From an uncultured Clostridia bacterium (GTDB lineage: Bacteria; Bacillota; Clostridia; Lachnospirales; CAG-274): a stretch of DNA of 64,000 nucleotides. Under the pieces are notes generated by a model that ran no database searches, had not been told where the DNA came from, and worked only from the letters and a program-made list of their open reading frames with translations. Shown here piece after piece: positions 38,251 to 47,680 of the stretch (position 1 is its first letter; each line of letters begins with the position of its first letter). The position numbers were made by a program, and so were the translations under genes. The stretch is taken from positions 49,508 through 113,507 of the forward strand of contig CANRPW010000005.1 in assembly GCA_947632615.1 (NCBI GenBank), read 5' to 3'.

Positions 38251-39593
38251 TCTACAACATTACTGATTTCGGCGCGGTAGGCGACGGCAAAACAAAATGC
38301 ACACAGGCTATAGCCGATGCATTTGCAAAATGTAAGGAGCAAGGCGGAGGAACCGTATATGTTCCCGCAGGCAAATACCTTACAGGTCCCGTATATCTTG
38401 AAAGTAACACAATACTCAACTTAGAAGCAGGCGCAGAGCTTTACTTCTCAGACGATGTAAACGACTATAAGCCCGTCACCTCAAGATGGGAAGGCGTTAA
38501 GAGAGAATGTTATGAGTCCTGCATAAACGCATATAACAAAACAAACATTGCCATCACAGGCAGAGGAACTATAAATGGCAACGGTAAAAAGTGGTGGGAT
38601 CTTTTCTTTGCCGGCGAAAATAAATACCCAAGACCAAAGCTCATAGCTCCCTACGAATGTGAGCACGTGCTTATTGACGGAGTATTTCTTGCAAATTCTC
38701 CCAGCTGGACAATTAACACCATTCTCTGCAATAATGTGACCATAAACGCAGTATCAATAAAGAATCCTTCGGATTCTCCAAACACAGACGGCATCGACCC
38801 AGAGTCATGCAAAAACGTACATATATCAAACTGCCACATAGATGTAGGCGATGACTGTATAGCTATAAAAGCAGGTACAGAAGACACAGCTGACAGAGTT
38901 CCCTGTGAAAACATAACCATAACAAACTGCACGATGCTCCACGGTCACGGCGGAGTGGTTCTCGGCAGCGAAATGTCAGGAGATGTAAAGTATGTTACCA
39001 TCTCCAACTGCGTATTTGAAGGAACAGAAAGAGGCATACGTCTTAAGTCAAGAAGAGGCAGAGGCGGCGTTATTGAAGATATAAGAGTAAACAACATTAT
39101 TATGAATAAGGTACACTGCCCATTCATAGCCAACCTCTACTACAACTGCGGTCCTAAGGGTGAGGAAGAATACGTATGGGACAAAAACCCACGCCCCATC
39201 ACAAAGGACACACCTGCATACCGCAGACTCAACTTCTCAAATATAACCTGTAAGGAAGCCTCAGCTTCAGCCGGTTTCTTCTACGGTCTTGCAGAGCTTT
39301 ATGTTGAAGACTGCTCATTTGAAGATATTTTCATCTCAATGACAGGTGACGGCATAGCAGACTTCCCCGCTATGGCAAAGGATATTGAGCCATGCAAGCA
39401 AAAGGGATTCTTCTTAAGCAACGTAAAGAACCTGAGATTTTCAAATTTTACAATAAAGAATGTTGACGGACCCGCATTTGAAATAGTAAATGCAGAAGAC
39501 ATAGTTTTCAGCAACCTCCGCATAGAAGACCCTGTACATGAATGTGAACCTATTACTCAGGTAAACACTAAAAACATAAAAATAATCAACTGA
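38247..39593 (+). CDS. Glycoside hydrolase family 28 (polygalacturonase type)
   Basis: This 448-residue beta-helix protein carries the GH28 motifs: NTDGIDPES near residue 178, VGDDCIAIKAG near 199, GHGGVVLGSE near 232 and GIRLKSRRGRGG near 261. It hydrolyses alpha-1,4 bonds of galacturonan, or of rhamnogalacturonan in some subfamilies. It lacks a secretion signal, like the other three genes. The ATG overlaps the upstream stop by four bases, with AAGGAGGAGG in front. It probably finishes pectic oligomers inside the cell, exo-style. Exo or endo action cannot be decided here. Confidence 0.92.
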   Translation: MIYNITDFGAVGDGKTKCTQAIADAFAKCKEQGGGTVYVPAGKYLTGPVYLESNTILNLEAGAELYFSDDVNDYKPVTSRWEGVKRECYESCINAYNKTNIAITGRGTINGNGKKWWDLFFAGENKYPRPKLIAPYECEHVLIDGVFLANSPSWTINTILCNNVTINAVSIKNPSDSPNTDGIDPESCKNVHISNCHIDVGDDCIAIKAGTEDTADRVPCENITITNCTMLHGHGGVVLGSEMSGDVKYVTISNCVFEGTERGIRLKSRRGRGGVIEDIRVNNIIMNKVHCPFIANLYYNCGPKGEEEYVWDKNPRPITKDTPAYRRLNFSNITCKEASASAGFFYGLAELYVEDCSFEDIFISMTGDGIADFPAMAKDIEPCKQKGFFLSNVKNLRFSNFTIKNVDGPAFEIVNAEDIVFSNLRIEDPVHECEPITQVNTKNIKIIN

Positions 39594-39600
39594 TATCAAA

Positions 39601-39640
39601 AGGCTTTCTCCCTTTCTTTCGGGGAGGAAGTCTTTATTTT
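39601..39640 (+). terminator. Terminator of the pectin operon
   Basis: A stem of about 12 bp including G-T wobbles (39601-39612 with 39621-39633) is followed by TCTTTATTTT. It ends the pectin transcript before element R6a. Confidence 0.7.
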
Positions 39641-39645
39641 ATGCA

Positions 39646-39836
39646 CTGCCCGACGATTTTTCATAACATCGCTGTTAGCGATGTCATGAAAAATCGCCGA
39701 CCAATGGGGGCGGGGTGAAAATCCAAAGGGAGCTGCTGCGCAGCTCCCTTTGGATTTTCACCCCGCCCCCATTGGTCGGCATTGCGGCAGGACATATTTG
39801 GCTTCGCCAAATATGTCCTGCCGCAATGCCGGGCAA
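39646..39836. repeat. GC-rich triple-hairpin element R6a
   Basis: It holds three consecutive hairpins. H1 pairs 39655-39673 with 39677-39695 (one mismatch). H2 pairs 39696-39736 with 39740-39780 (41 bp perfect, loop TGC) and contains CCGACCA at its base. H3 pairs 39780-39802 with 39806-39828 (23 bp, loop TTC). It is closely related in plan to R6b, with matching loop-proximal bases (ACATCGCT, GGGAGC, ACATATTTGGC) but different outer arms. Confidence 0.87.
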
Positions 39837-39855
39837 CCATATTAATTTTTGATAG

Positions 39856-40045
39856 CCGGCCGGCAATTTTGAACAACATCGCTTACAGCGATGTTGTTCA
39901 AAATTGTCGACCACCGGGGCGGGGGAAAAGCCGAAGGGAGCAGCTGCGCTGCTCCCTTCGGCTTTTCCCCCGCCCCGGTGGTCGGCTTTGGGGAAGAACA
40001 TATTTGGCGCTGCCAAATATGTTCTTCCCCAAAGCCGTGCCAACA
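39856..40045. repeat. GC-rich triple-hairpin element R6b
   Basis: H1 pairs 39864-39883 with 39887-39906 (20 bp perfect, loop TAC). H2 pairs 39908-39944 with 39948-39984 (37 bp perfect, loop TGC). H3 pairs 39985-40008 with 40012-40035 (24 bp perfect, loop GCT). Each hairpin aligns to the matching one in R6a, and nearly every difference in the left arm is matched by the complementary difference in the right arm. With R6a it fills the 39594-40125 gap. The last 80 bases before murA are AT-rich. Confidence 0.87.
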
Positions 40046-40125
40046 CATACCGTCTTTTAAAATTCCGAACCCATTTATTATATCGTCATATTATGAAAAT
40101 AAGTGAAAAATAAAAGGGTGAAAAT

Positions 40126-41370
40126 ATGTCAGAGCTAAGAATTGCAGGAGGAAAAAAGCTTTTTGGCAAAATATCCGTGTCCGGCGCAAAAAACGCTATT
40201 TTGCCTATACTTGGCGCAGCCGCTGCCACAGACGGCAAGGTCACAATATACAACTGCCCCGACATAACAGACGTATATACATCCGCCGAAATAATAAAAG
40301 AGCTTGGGGGAAACGTACTTTTTGAAGATGGCATTATGTATATAGACAGCATGGGCATAAACAAAACAAGTATAAGCGCAAATACAGCAAGCAAGATGAG
40401 ATCCTCCATAACATTTTGCGGCGGACTTCTGGGAAGGTTCAAAGAAGTCAGCTTTCCCATTCCCGGAGGCTGCGTTTTAGGAGACCGCCCTATCGACCTC
40501 CATATAGACGGTTTTAAGGCGCTTAGCGCCGAGGTGTTTTCTGATGAAAGCGGTTTTACGGCAAAGGGCAGGCTTAAGGGCACAGACATTCACCTGCGAT
40601 ATCCCAGTGTAGGCGCTACCCAAAATATAATGACGGCCGCTTGCTTTGCAGATGGAAAAACCGTAATATACAACCCTTCAAAAGAGCCCGAAACAAAAGA
40701 TCTGGCAGATTTTTTAAATATGTGCGGCGCAAAAATAAATACAAAATCTGACAAAATAGAAGTGGAAGGCGTAGGAAACTTAAGCGGCTGCTTCTATTCT
40801 GTCATACCCGACAGAATAGAAGCAGGCACCTACCTTTTTGCGGCAGCCATGACAGGGGGCAAAATTACTCTTGAAGGCATTACAGCCACTGAACTTGGAG
40901 AAGTTTATAACGTTCTTTTAAAAGCAGGCTGTGAATTAAAAAGCAGCGAAAACAGCATTACTCTTAAATCCTCGGGAATATTATCACCTATTGACAAAAT
41001 AACCGTCAGCCCATATCCGGGCTTTCCTACCGACCTTCAGCCCCAGCTCACATCTTTGCTTTCCTTAGCAAAAGGCAAAAGCATAATAGAAGAAACTGTA
41101 TTTAACGGCAGGAACCGCCACATAAATGAGCTTAATAAAATGGGCGCCAATATCTCCGAAGACAGCAGCTTCATAATTAACGGTGTCCCCTCTCTTCATG
41201 GCGCAGAAGCACAATGTCACGACCTGAGAGGCGGTGCAGCTCTTACAATAGCCGCCCTGGCGGCAAAGGGCACAAGCATTATAAAAGATCCCGAATATAT
41301 TTTCAGAGGATATGAAAATTTCGTAGAAAAGCTAAAGTCCTTGGGAGCAGATATAGAATATTATTCTTGA
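40126..41370 (+). CDS. murA: UDP-N-acetylglucosamine 1-carboxyvinyltransferase paralogue 1
   Basis: This 414-residue EPSP-synthase-fold enzyme has the MurA active-site parts: SGAKNAILP near residue 20 with the UDP-GlcNAc-binding lysine and asparagine, PGGCVLGDRPIDLH near 116 with the PEP-binding cysteine (fosfomycin target), and PGFPTDLQPQ near 300. MurA makes the first committed precursor of peptidoglycan. This copy is the more divergent of two here: for example GDRP replaces the usual G(A/S)RP and several linkers are shorter. It converges with the second murA and overlaps it by ten bases. Confidence 0.87.
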   Translation: MSELRIAGGKKLFGKISVSGAKNAILPILGAAAATDGKVTIYNCPDITDVYTSAEIIKELGGNVLFEDGIMYIDSMGINKTSISANTASKMRSSITFCGGLLGRFKEVSFPIPGGCVLGDRPIDLHIDGFKALSAEVFSDESGFTAKGRLKGTDIHLRYPSVGATQNIMTAACFADGKTVIYNPSKEPETKDLADFLNMCGAKINTKSDKIEVEGVGNLSGCFYSVIPDRIEAGTYLFAAAMTGGKITLEGITATELGEVYNVLLKAGCELKSSENSITLKSSGILSPIDKITVSPYPGFPTDLQPQLTSLLSLAKGKSIIEETVFNGRNRHINELNKMGANISEDSSFIINGVPSLHGAEAQCHDLRGGAALTIAALAAKGTSIIKDPEYIFRGYENFVEKLKSLGADIEYYS

Positions 41371-42620
41371 TCCACCCTTCTTATATCTGCCCCCAGCCTG
41401 CGGAGCTTTTCGTCAATTTTAAAATATCCTCTTTCTATATGATATATGTCGCTTATTTCTGTAGTCCCCTCTGCTGACAAAGCCGATATAATAAGGGCTG
41501 CCCCTGCCCTTAAGTCAGTCGCTCTTACATTTGTGCCCGTAAGCCTATCAACGCCTCTTATAATCGCACTGCTGCCCTCAGTCTTTATGTCGGCTCCCAT
41601 TCTGTTAAGCTCCCCTGCCTGCATAAAACGATTTTCAAAAATAGTTTCGTTGATCACACCCGTGCCCTGCCCCAAGGTCATAAGGCTCATAAACTGGGGC
41701 TGCATATCTGTAGGAAATCCCGGATAAGGCATAGTCTTTATATCCGTATTTCTTATGCAGCCCATATTTTTCACAGTTACACTTTCTCCATCCTCAACTA
41801 TTTCCACCCCTGCTTCCTTAAGCTTAGAAACTATAGGGCGAAGGTGCTCCGTCATAACATTATCAAGCCTTATCTCTCCGCACGCCGCCCCTATAAGCAT
41901 AAAAGTTCCTGCCTCTATTCTGTCGGGTATAACTTGATGCACAGCCCCACTTAGTCTGCGACATCCCACCACCTTTATAGTATCCGTCCCCTTGCCGTAT
42001 ATCTCAACCCCCATCTTTTGTAAAAAAGAGCACAAATCCCCTATTTCAGGCTCCATTGCCGCATTGGAAACCGTCGTCACTCCGTCAGCAAGAGCCGCTG
42101 CCATGATGATGTTTTCCGTAGCTCCCACACTGGGAAAGTCAAGATATATCTCAGCCCCCTTAAGCCTTTCACATTTAAGCTCCACAACTCCAAACTCCTT
42201 AGATATTTCCGCTCCTAACTTAGCTAACCCCTTTAAATGCAAGTCAATAGGCCTGCTTCCTATAGAACACCCTCCCGGCAAAGATATCCTCGCCCTGCCA
42301 AAGCGTGAAAGCAAGGGTCCGGCGGTAAGAAATGATGCCCTTATCTTCCCCATAAGCTCATTATTATCTGCCGAAAACAACGCTTCATCAGCCTTTATTT
42401 TCATAATATCCCGCTTTTCTTCATGCTCTGTCTTAACCAAAACAGACCTTAATATGCGCTCCATTATATTAACATCTCGCAGTGACGGCACATTTTCAAG
42501 AATACACTCATCCTCCGTCAGCAAAGCGGCTGCCATAATAGGCAGCGCCGAATTTTTAGACCCCGAAATTTTAACATCACCTTTAAGCCTTTTTAAACCC
42601 TCTACAACAAATTTCCCCAT
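41361..42620 (-). CDS. murA: UDP-N-acetylglucosamine 1-carboxyvinyltransferase paralogue 2
   Basis: This 419-residue MurA has SGSKNSALP near residue 20, PGGCSIGSRPIDLHLKGL near 115 with the reactive cysteine, PGFPTDMQPQFMSL and the C-terminal RAGAALIISAL block. All key residues match canonical MurA, and it looks like the standard enzyme of Firmicutes that carry two copies. Its 3' end overlaps the end of the other murA, tail to tail, so the two messages would be complementary over their last bases if transcription runs through. Confidence 0.92.
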   Translation of the reverse strand: MGKFVVEGLKRLKGDVKISGSKNSALPIMAAALLTEDECILENVPSLRDVNIMERILRSVLVKTEHEEKRDIMKIKADEALFSADNNELMGKIRASFLTAGPLLSRFGRARISLPGGCSIGSRPIDLHLKGLAKLGAEISKEFGVVELKCERLKGAEIYLDFPSVGATENIIMAAALADGVTTVSNAAMEPEIGDLCSFLQKMGVEIYGKGTDTIKVVGCRRLSGAVHQVIPDRIEAGTFMLIGAACGEIRLDNVMTEHLRPIVSKLKEAGVEIVEDGESVTVKNMGCIRNTDIKTMPYPGFPTDMQPQFMSLMTLGQGTGVINETIFENRFMQAGELNRMGADIKTEGSSAIIRGVDRLTGTNVRATDLRAGAALIISALSAEGTTEISDIYHIERGYFKIDEKLRRLGADIRRVDQE

Positions 42621-42876
42621 ATTTATACCTCAGCACATAAATATTTAAAACACAAAAATTATTATGGCAAAAACAAATTCTTATATTCTTTTTATAAATT
42701 AAATTTTTATGGAAAAATTCATAAAAAAGGGCTGCCCGGGGCAAAAAAATACCCCACAGCAAATGCAAAAATGCAGACTTAGCAATAACAACGCCAAAGC
42801 CTTCAAGCGCTACTATAGTAATAAAGAAGCCCGACAAAGACTCTAATTATTAAAAATTTGACTAATAAAAATTTTT

Positions 42877-42894
42877 ACCGACCAGACTGCGGTT
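42877..42894. repeat. Solo copy of the hairpin-element end motif
   Basis: ACCGACCAGACTGCGGTT differs by one base from the left end of R5 (17736-17753). It stands alone, without long hairpins, flanked by AATTTTT and CAAAAATT. The rest of the 42621-42980 gap is AT-rich, with a TATAAT at about 42946 and the ribosome-binding site of the next gene. No other feature is seen in it. Confidence 0.65.
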
Positions 42895-42980
42895 CAAAAA
42901 TTATTTATTTGTTTATGTTGATTTTTGGTAATAAGAATGTTATCATATAATATGAGTCAGTATATAAAGGAGGTTTATTC

Positions 42981-43511
42981 ATGGATAAAAAGTCTGAAAA
43001 CAAAAAGAAATCAGGCGATAAAAAGAGTCGTGAAGACAGACAAAAAAGCAAACGTATAAAATATTATATCAAGCTGAGTCTTGCCCTTTTTGCCGCTCTT
43101 ATTGTTGTAGCTTTAGGAATGTTTATTTATCTCAGATATGAGTCTGTAAATTATAAAAACCAACACACTGCCGAGCTTACGGAAGCTATGGAAAACGCCA
43201 AGAATGTCTGCTGCGACACGCTGAAAAAGGTTAATGCAGACGATAATATTCTTGAAAGCATAAATACTCAATATGAAAATGCCATGAGCTATGATGACAT
43301 CTTCCAAAAGTATTATCTTGTAGACGGAATTATAGACTATACACTTACTAATTTTTACTATATAATAAGTGTTGAAAATCAAAAGGCAATAAATGAGGGT
43401 TTGGGTCAAAAAAATTATGACTCCGATATAAATGCGCTCAACGAATTAAAAGCCAATTTAAAAACAATTAAAGATCAGATCTCAAACATAGATCTTGATG
43501 AATATTATTAA
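42981..43511 (+). CDS. Single-pass membrane protein of unknown function
   Basis: This 176-residue protein has a very basic N terminus (Lys, Ser, Asp, Arg over residues 1-27), one membrane helix at about 32-50 ([20 protein letters not shown]) and an outside helical region of about 120 residues rich in Asn, Asp and Lys. The charge pattern predicts the N terminus inside. AAAGGAGG lies before the ATG. It ends 13 bases before gltX and may be co-transcribed with it. I do not recognise the family. Confidence 0.7.
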   Translation: MDKKSENKKKSGDKKSREDRQKSKRIKYYIKLSLALFAALIVVALGMFIYLRYESVNYKNQHTAELTEAMENAKNVCCDTLKKVNADDNILESINTQYENAMSYDDIFQKYYLVDGIIDYTLTNFYYIISVENQKAINEGLGQKNYDSDINALNELKANLKTIKDQISNIDLDEYY

Positions 43512-43524
43512 AGGAGATTTTTTT

Positions 43525-44970
43525 ATGATAAGAACAAGATTTGCTCCCAGCCCTACGGGTTATATGCACATAGGCAATTTAAGAACGGCATTATATGAAT
43601 ACTTTATTGCCAAACATAACGGCGGCAGCTTTATTTTAAGAATAGAAGATACCGACAGAGAAAGATATGTGGATGGAGCAACGGACATAATATATAAGAC
43701 TCTTGAGGTCGCAGGCATAAAGCACGACGAAGGTCCTGATATAGGCGGCGACTACGGTCCTTATATACAATCCCAGCGAAAAAACGACTATATGAAATAT
43801 GCTCTGGAGCTTATTGAAAAGGGCGAGGCTTACTACTGCTTCTGCACAAAGGAAAGACTTGACAGCTTAAGAGCAGAGGGCGATGTAGGCGTAAAATATG
43901 ACAGACACTGCCTGTCACTTAGCAAGGAAGAAATAAAAGAAAACTTAAAGGACGGTGTTCCTTTTGTTATCAGACAGAAAATTCGTCCCGGCAAAACCAC
44001 CTTTAAGGACGAGGTTTACGGAGAGGTAACAGTCGATAATGAGGATATGGAGGATCAGATACTTATAAAATCAGACGGTCTTCCCACATACAATTTCGCC
44101 AACGTAATTGACGACCATCTTATGAACATTACCCACGTAATAAGAGGAAACGAATATTTATCTTCAACCCCTAAATACAACCTTCTCTATGAGGCTTTCG
44201 GCTGGGAAATACCCACATATATACACGTTGCCCCCGTTATGAAGGATGCGCACAACAAGCTCTCTAAGAGAAACGGCGATGCTTCATTTCAGGATCTTAT
44301 TGAAAAGGGCTATCTGCCTCAGGCAATAGTAAATTATATAACTCTTCTCGGCTGGGCCCCTTCGGAAAACAAAGAGATATTCACAATGGATGAGCTTATA
44401 GAGGCATTTGACGTAAAGGGAATTTCAAAGTCCCCTGCTATTTTCGACCCCGACAAGCTCAAGTGGATGAACGGCGAATATATTAAAATGCTCAGCTCAG
44501 ACGAATTCTTTGCTATGTCAAAGCCCGTTCTTGAGGGCTGTGTAAAAACTCCCGGGATAGACCTTAAGGCAGTTTCCGATATGGTCAAAACGAGAGTAAG
44601 CACTGTCTATGACATTCCTGAAATGGTAGACTTTATAGATAAGCTTCCCGAATATGACAAATCTCTTTATAAGCATAAAAAGATGAAAACAAATGAGGAA
44701 AATTCCCTTGATTTCCTTAGGCTTATAATACCCGTTCTTGAAGAAACAACAGACTGGGACAACGACAGCCTATATGGTGCTATGGTAAACACAGCAAAGG
44801 AAAACGGTCTCAAAAACGGTCAGATATTATGGCCTGTAAGAACGGCTCTTTCCGGCAAGCCTGCCACACCCTGCGGTGCATCTGAGATCTGTGTTCTTTT
44901 AGGAAAGGAAGAGACCCTTGCCAGACTTAAAAAAGGATTAGAGGTTTTAGGGGGTAATGAAATTGGATAA
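43525..44970 (+). CDS. gltX: Glutamyl-tRNA synthetase
   Basis: This 481-residue class I synthetase has the HIGH-type motif ([19 protein letters not shown]) at the N terminus and the KMSKS-type motif KLSKRNGD near residue 250. It charges tRNA-Glu. The N-terminal residues of the open frame before 43525 are not homologous. I chose the ATG at 43525, preceded by AAAGGAG. In bacteria lacking GlnRS this enzyme can also charge tRNA-Gln, and residue-level specificity cannot be judged here. It overlaps the MATE gene by 14 bases. Confidence 0.94.
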   Translation: MIRTRFAPSPTGYMHIGNLRTALYEYFIAKHNGGSFILRIEDTDRERYVDGATDIIYKTLEVAGIKHDEGPDIGGDYGPYIQSQRKNDYMKYALELIEKGEAYYCFCTKERLDSLRAEGDVGVKYDRHCLSLSKEEIKENLKDGVPFVIRQKIRPGKTTFKDEVYGEVTVDNEDMEDQILIKSDGLPTYNFANVIDDHLMNITHVIRGNEYLSSTPKYNLLYEAFGWEIPTYIHVAPVMKDAHNKLSKRNGDASFQDLIEKGYLPQAIVNYITLLGWAPSENKEIFTMDELIEAFDVKGISKSPAIFDPDKLKWMNGEYIKMLSSDEFFAMSKPVLEGCVKTPGIDLKAVSDMVKTRVSTVYDIPEMVDFIDKLPEYDKSLYKHKKMKTNEENSLDFLRLIIPVLEETTDWDNDSLYGAMVNTAKENGLKNGQILWPVRTALSGKPATPCGASEICVLLGKEETLARLKKGLEVLGGNEIG

Positions 44971-46351
44971 AACCAAAGAGCTGGGAAGCGCTTCGGTCTG
45001 GAAGCTGCTTATCTCATATTCTATACCCGCCATTGTGGGTATGCTTATAAATGCCATCTACAACATTGTTGACAGAATGTTTATAGGAAACAACCCTGAC
45101 CTTGGGGCAGCAGGTCTTGCAGGTCTTACCATCTGCTTTCCCATAATGATAGTAATGATGGCGGTCAGCGTTCTTTTCGGCATGGGCGGCTCCATACTCG
45201 CCTCAATAAAGTTAGGTGAAAAAAACAACAAGGAAGCTCAGAAGGTATTTCTTACGTCTTATACTCTTATGATAGTTTCGGGAATTATAATAGCCATCGT
45301 AGGCATTATTTTTCTTAAGCCACTGCTTTATGCCTTTGGCGCAAATGATGAAACATATCCCTATGCGGCGCCATATATGAGATTGGTTTTATTAGGCGGC
45401 GCAGTTCAGAATATGGGTCTTGGCGCAAACAACTTCATAAGAATACAAGGCAGACCCGTAAGGGCTATGGTTACCATGGCTATAGGTGCGGTCACAAACA
45501 TAATTTTAGACTACGTATTCATATATACTATGAATTTAGGCACATTTGGCGCAGCCTTGGGTACTGTGATCGGTCAGATATTCTCCTGTATATTCGTAGC
45601 TCAATTCTTTATGTCAAAGGAGTCATTGCTTCGCCTTGACTTCAGAAAGCTAAACCTTAATCCTAAATATGTAAGGCTTATAATCACCTTCGGATTTTCG
45701 GCAGCTATACTTCAGGCAGCAAGCGCGCTTATGAATGTTATACTGAACAAACAGCTTCTTAAATATGGGGCAATGAGCGAATACGGCAGCACCATAGCCA
45801 TTTCGGGACTGGGAATTATAAACAGTCTTGTTACACTTTTCATTCTGCCCGTTTTAGGTATAACCCAGGGCGCACAGTCCATAATATCCTATAATTATGG
45901 TGCAAGAAATTACAAGCGTGTAAGAGAAACTGTTTTTTATGCCATAATATTCGCAACAGTGCTTATCAGTCTGGCTTACATAGTTTCAAGACTATTCCCG
46001 GATCAGATAATAGGCTTGTATAATAAGGACGACCAAGACCTGATCGACTTTTCAAAAATAGCCCTTAATTATTGGTTTATGCTGATGCCTATAGTCGGCT
46101 ATCAGATAGTTGTATCAAATTATTTCCAGTCAATAGGCAGAATAAAAACAGCTATCGTGCTTTCAACATCAAGACAGCTTTTGCTGCTGATACCCCTGCT
46201 GTATATTCTCCCCTATTTTATAGGACTGAAGGGCATACTTTTAGCAACTCCCGCAGCGGACCTCGGAGCAATTATGCTTTCGACAGTCTTCTTCATTTTC
46301 GAGCTTAAAAGACTGAACAAAGAAGAAAAGTCTTTGGCTCAGACTGCATAA
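44957..46351 (+). CDS. MATE-family multidrug efflux transporter
   Basis: This 464-residue protein has about 12 membrane helices in two similar halves. It has the typical N terminus [25 protein letters not shown], the QGRPVRAM segment and the [16 protein letters not shown] block in the second half. MATE proteins export cationic compounds or metabolites by Na+ or H+ exchange. Its ATG lies inside the last codons of gltX behind GGGGG, so expression is probably coupled. Confidence 0.9.
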   Translation: MKLDKTKELGSASVWKLLISYSIPAIVGMLINAIYNIVDRMFIGNNPDLGAAGLAGLTICFPIMIVMMAVSVLFGMGGSILASIKLGEKNNKEAQKVFLTSYTLMIVSGIIIAIVGIIFLKPLLYAFGANDETYPYAAPYMRLVLLGGAVQNMGLGANNFIRIQGRPVRAMVTMAIGAVTNIILDYVFIYTMNLGTFGAALGTVIGQIFSCIFVAQFFMSKESLLRLDFRKLNLNPKYVRLIITFGFSAAILQAASALMNVILNKQLLKYGAMSEYGSTIAISGLGIINSLVTLFILPVLGITQGAQSIISYNYGARNYKRVRETVFYAIIFATVLISLAYIVSRLFPDQIIGLYNKDDQDLIDFSKIALNYWFMLMPIVGYQIVVSNYFQSIGRIKTAIVLSTSRQLLLLIPLLYILPYFIGLKGILLATPAADLGAIMLSTVFFIFELKRLNKEEKSLAQTA

Positions 46352-46390
46352 AAACAATATTATAATTATATAAAAGAAAGGAACAATATA

Positions 46391-47557
46391 ATGAGTACAT
46401 TTAAAATAACCGATTCTGTAATTTACATTGGCTGTGACGATAAGGATCTCGACCTTTTTGAAAGTCAATACATCATTCCCAACGGCATTTCTTATAATTC
46501 TTATCTTATAAAGGACGAAAAGATCGCCATTATGGATACCGTTGATAAAAGAAAAGCTGATGAATGGCTCAAAAATCTCGACGAGGCTCTTGAGGGCAAA
46601 ACCCCCGATTATCTTGTAGTTTCTCATATGGAACCCGATCACGCATCCTGCATACAGCTTGTTGCGGAAAAATATAAAAATATCAAAATCGTAGGAAACG
46701 CAAAGACATTTGTTTATTATAAGCAGTTTTTCACACTTGATATTTCCGACAAGGCTGTTACCGTAAAGGACGGCGATACCCTCGATTTGGGTGAGCATAA
46801 GCTTCATTTTATATTTGCTCCTATGGTTCATTGGCCTGAAGTAATGGTTGAATATGACGAAAAGGATAAAATACTCTTCTCAGCAGACGGCTTTGGCAAA
46901 TTTGGCGCGCTTGACACAGACGAAGACTGGGCATGCGAAGCAAGAAGATATTATATGAACATAGTAGGAAAATACGGCGCACAGGTTCAGGCACTTCTTA
47001 AGAAGGCAGCTGCTCTCGATATACAAATAATCTGTCCGCTTCACGGTCCTATTTTAAAGGATAATTTAGACTATTATATCGAAAAATATGATATCTGGAG
47101 CTCCTACAGACCTGAGGACGACGGAGTTTTGGTAGCTTACGGCTCTATTCACGGAAACACTGCAAAGGCAGCCGAAAAATTAGGCGAAATTCTTGAAAAT
47201 AAGGGAGCAAAAAAAGTAGTTGTATGCGATCTTTCAAGAGAAGACCTTGCAGAGGCTATTGAAGATGCTTTCAGATATGATAAGCTCATCGTCTGCAGCT
47301 CTACCTATGACGGAGGACTCTTCCCTATAGTAGAGGACTTCCTCTATCACCTTAAGATAAAGAATTATCAGAGCAGAAAAATAGGTGTTGTTGAAAACGG
47401 AACATGGGCGCCTATGTCAGGCAAGCTTATAAAGGCATATTTTGAAGGTATGAAAAATATGCAGATCTGCTCAAACACAGTAACTATTCGCTCATCTCTT
47501 AAGGAAAATGATATACCGGCTCTTGAAGCTCTTGCAGATGAGATACTTAAAGCTTAA
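46391..47557 (+). CDS. FprA-type flavodiiron protein (O2/NO reductase)
   Basis: This 388-residue protein has an N-terminal metallo-beta-lactamase-fold diiron domain with the ligand motif HMEPDHAS near residue 79, a further His at MVHWPE and His in CPLHGP, then a flavodoxin domain from about residue 250 (AYGSIHGNTAKAAEKLG). Flavodiiron proteins reduce O2 to water, or NO to N2O, with electrons from rubredoxin, and protect strict anaerobes. No rubredoxin is fused or adjacent. The gene has its own ribosome-binding site (AAAGGAAC). Confidence 0.92.
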   Translation: MSTFKITDSVIYIGCDDKDLDLFESQYIIPNGISYNSYLIKDEKIAIMDTVDKRKADEWLKNLDEALEGKTPDYLVVSHMEPDHASCIQLVAEKYKNIKIVGNAKTFVYYKQFFTLDISDKAVTVKDGDTLDLGEHKLHFIFAPMVHWPEVMVEYDEKDKILFSADGFGKFGALDTDEDWACEARRYYMNIVGKYGAQVQALLKKAAALDIQIICPLHGPILKDNLDYYIEKYDIWSSYRPEDDGVLVAYGSIHGNTAKAAEKLGEILENKGAKKVVVCDLSREDLAEAIEDAFRYDKLIVCSSTYDGGLFPIVEDFLYHLKIKNYQSRKIGVVENGTWAPMSGKLIKAYFEGMKNMQICSNTVTIRSSLKENDIPALEALADEILKA

Positions 47558-47680
47558 TAATTATTTTAAAAGTTTTAATTTTACTCCTTGCATATATGTG
47601 CTTTTTGTTATAAAATATATATAACAATGACGATTTTTACACTTTAATATATAAAAAGCACGGAAAGGAGAGGTGAAGCT

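Noticed and set aside
39646..40045. CRISPR array
   Set aside because: There are only two units, they are not identical repeats with spacers, there are no cas genes in the window, and each unit is itself palindromic.
39661..40113. Several 60-120-codon frames in both strands across R6a/R6b
   Set aside because: They are created by GC-rich inverted repeats, mirror each other on the two strands, and have no homology or ribosome-binding site.
42583..42837. 84-codon minus-strand frame upstream of murA
   Set aside because: It overlaps the murA start in another frame, its sequence is that of AT-rich intergenic DNA, and there is no ribosome-binding site at its start.
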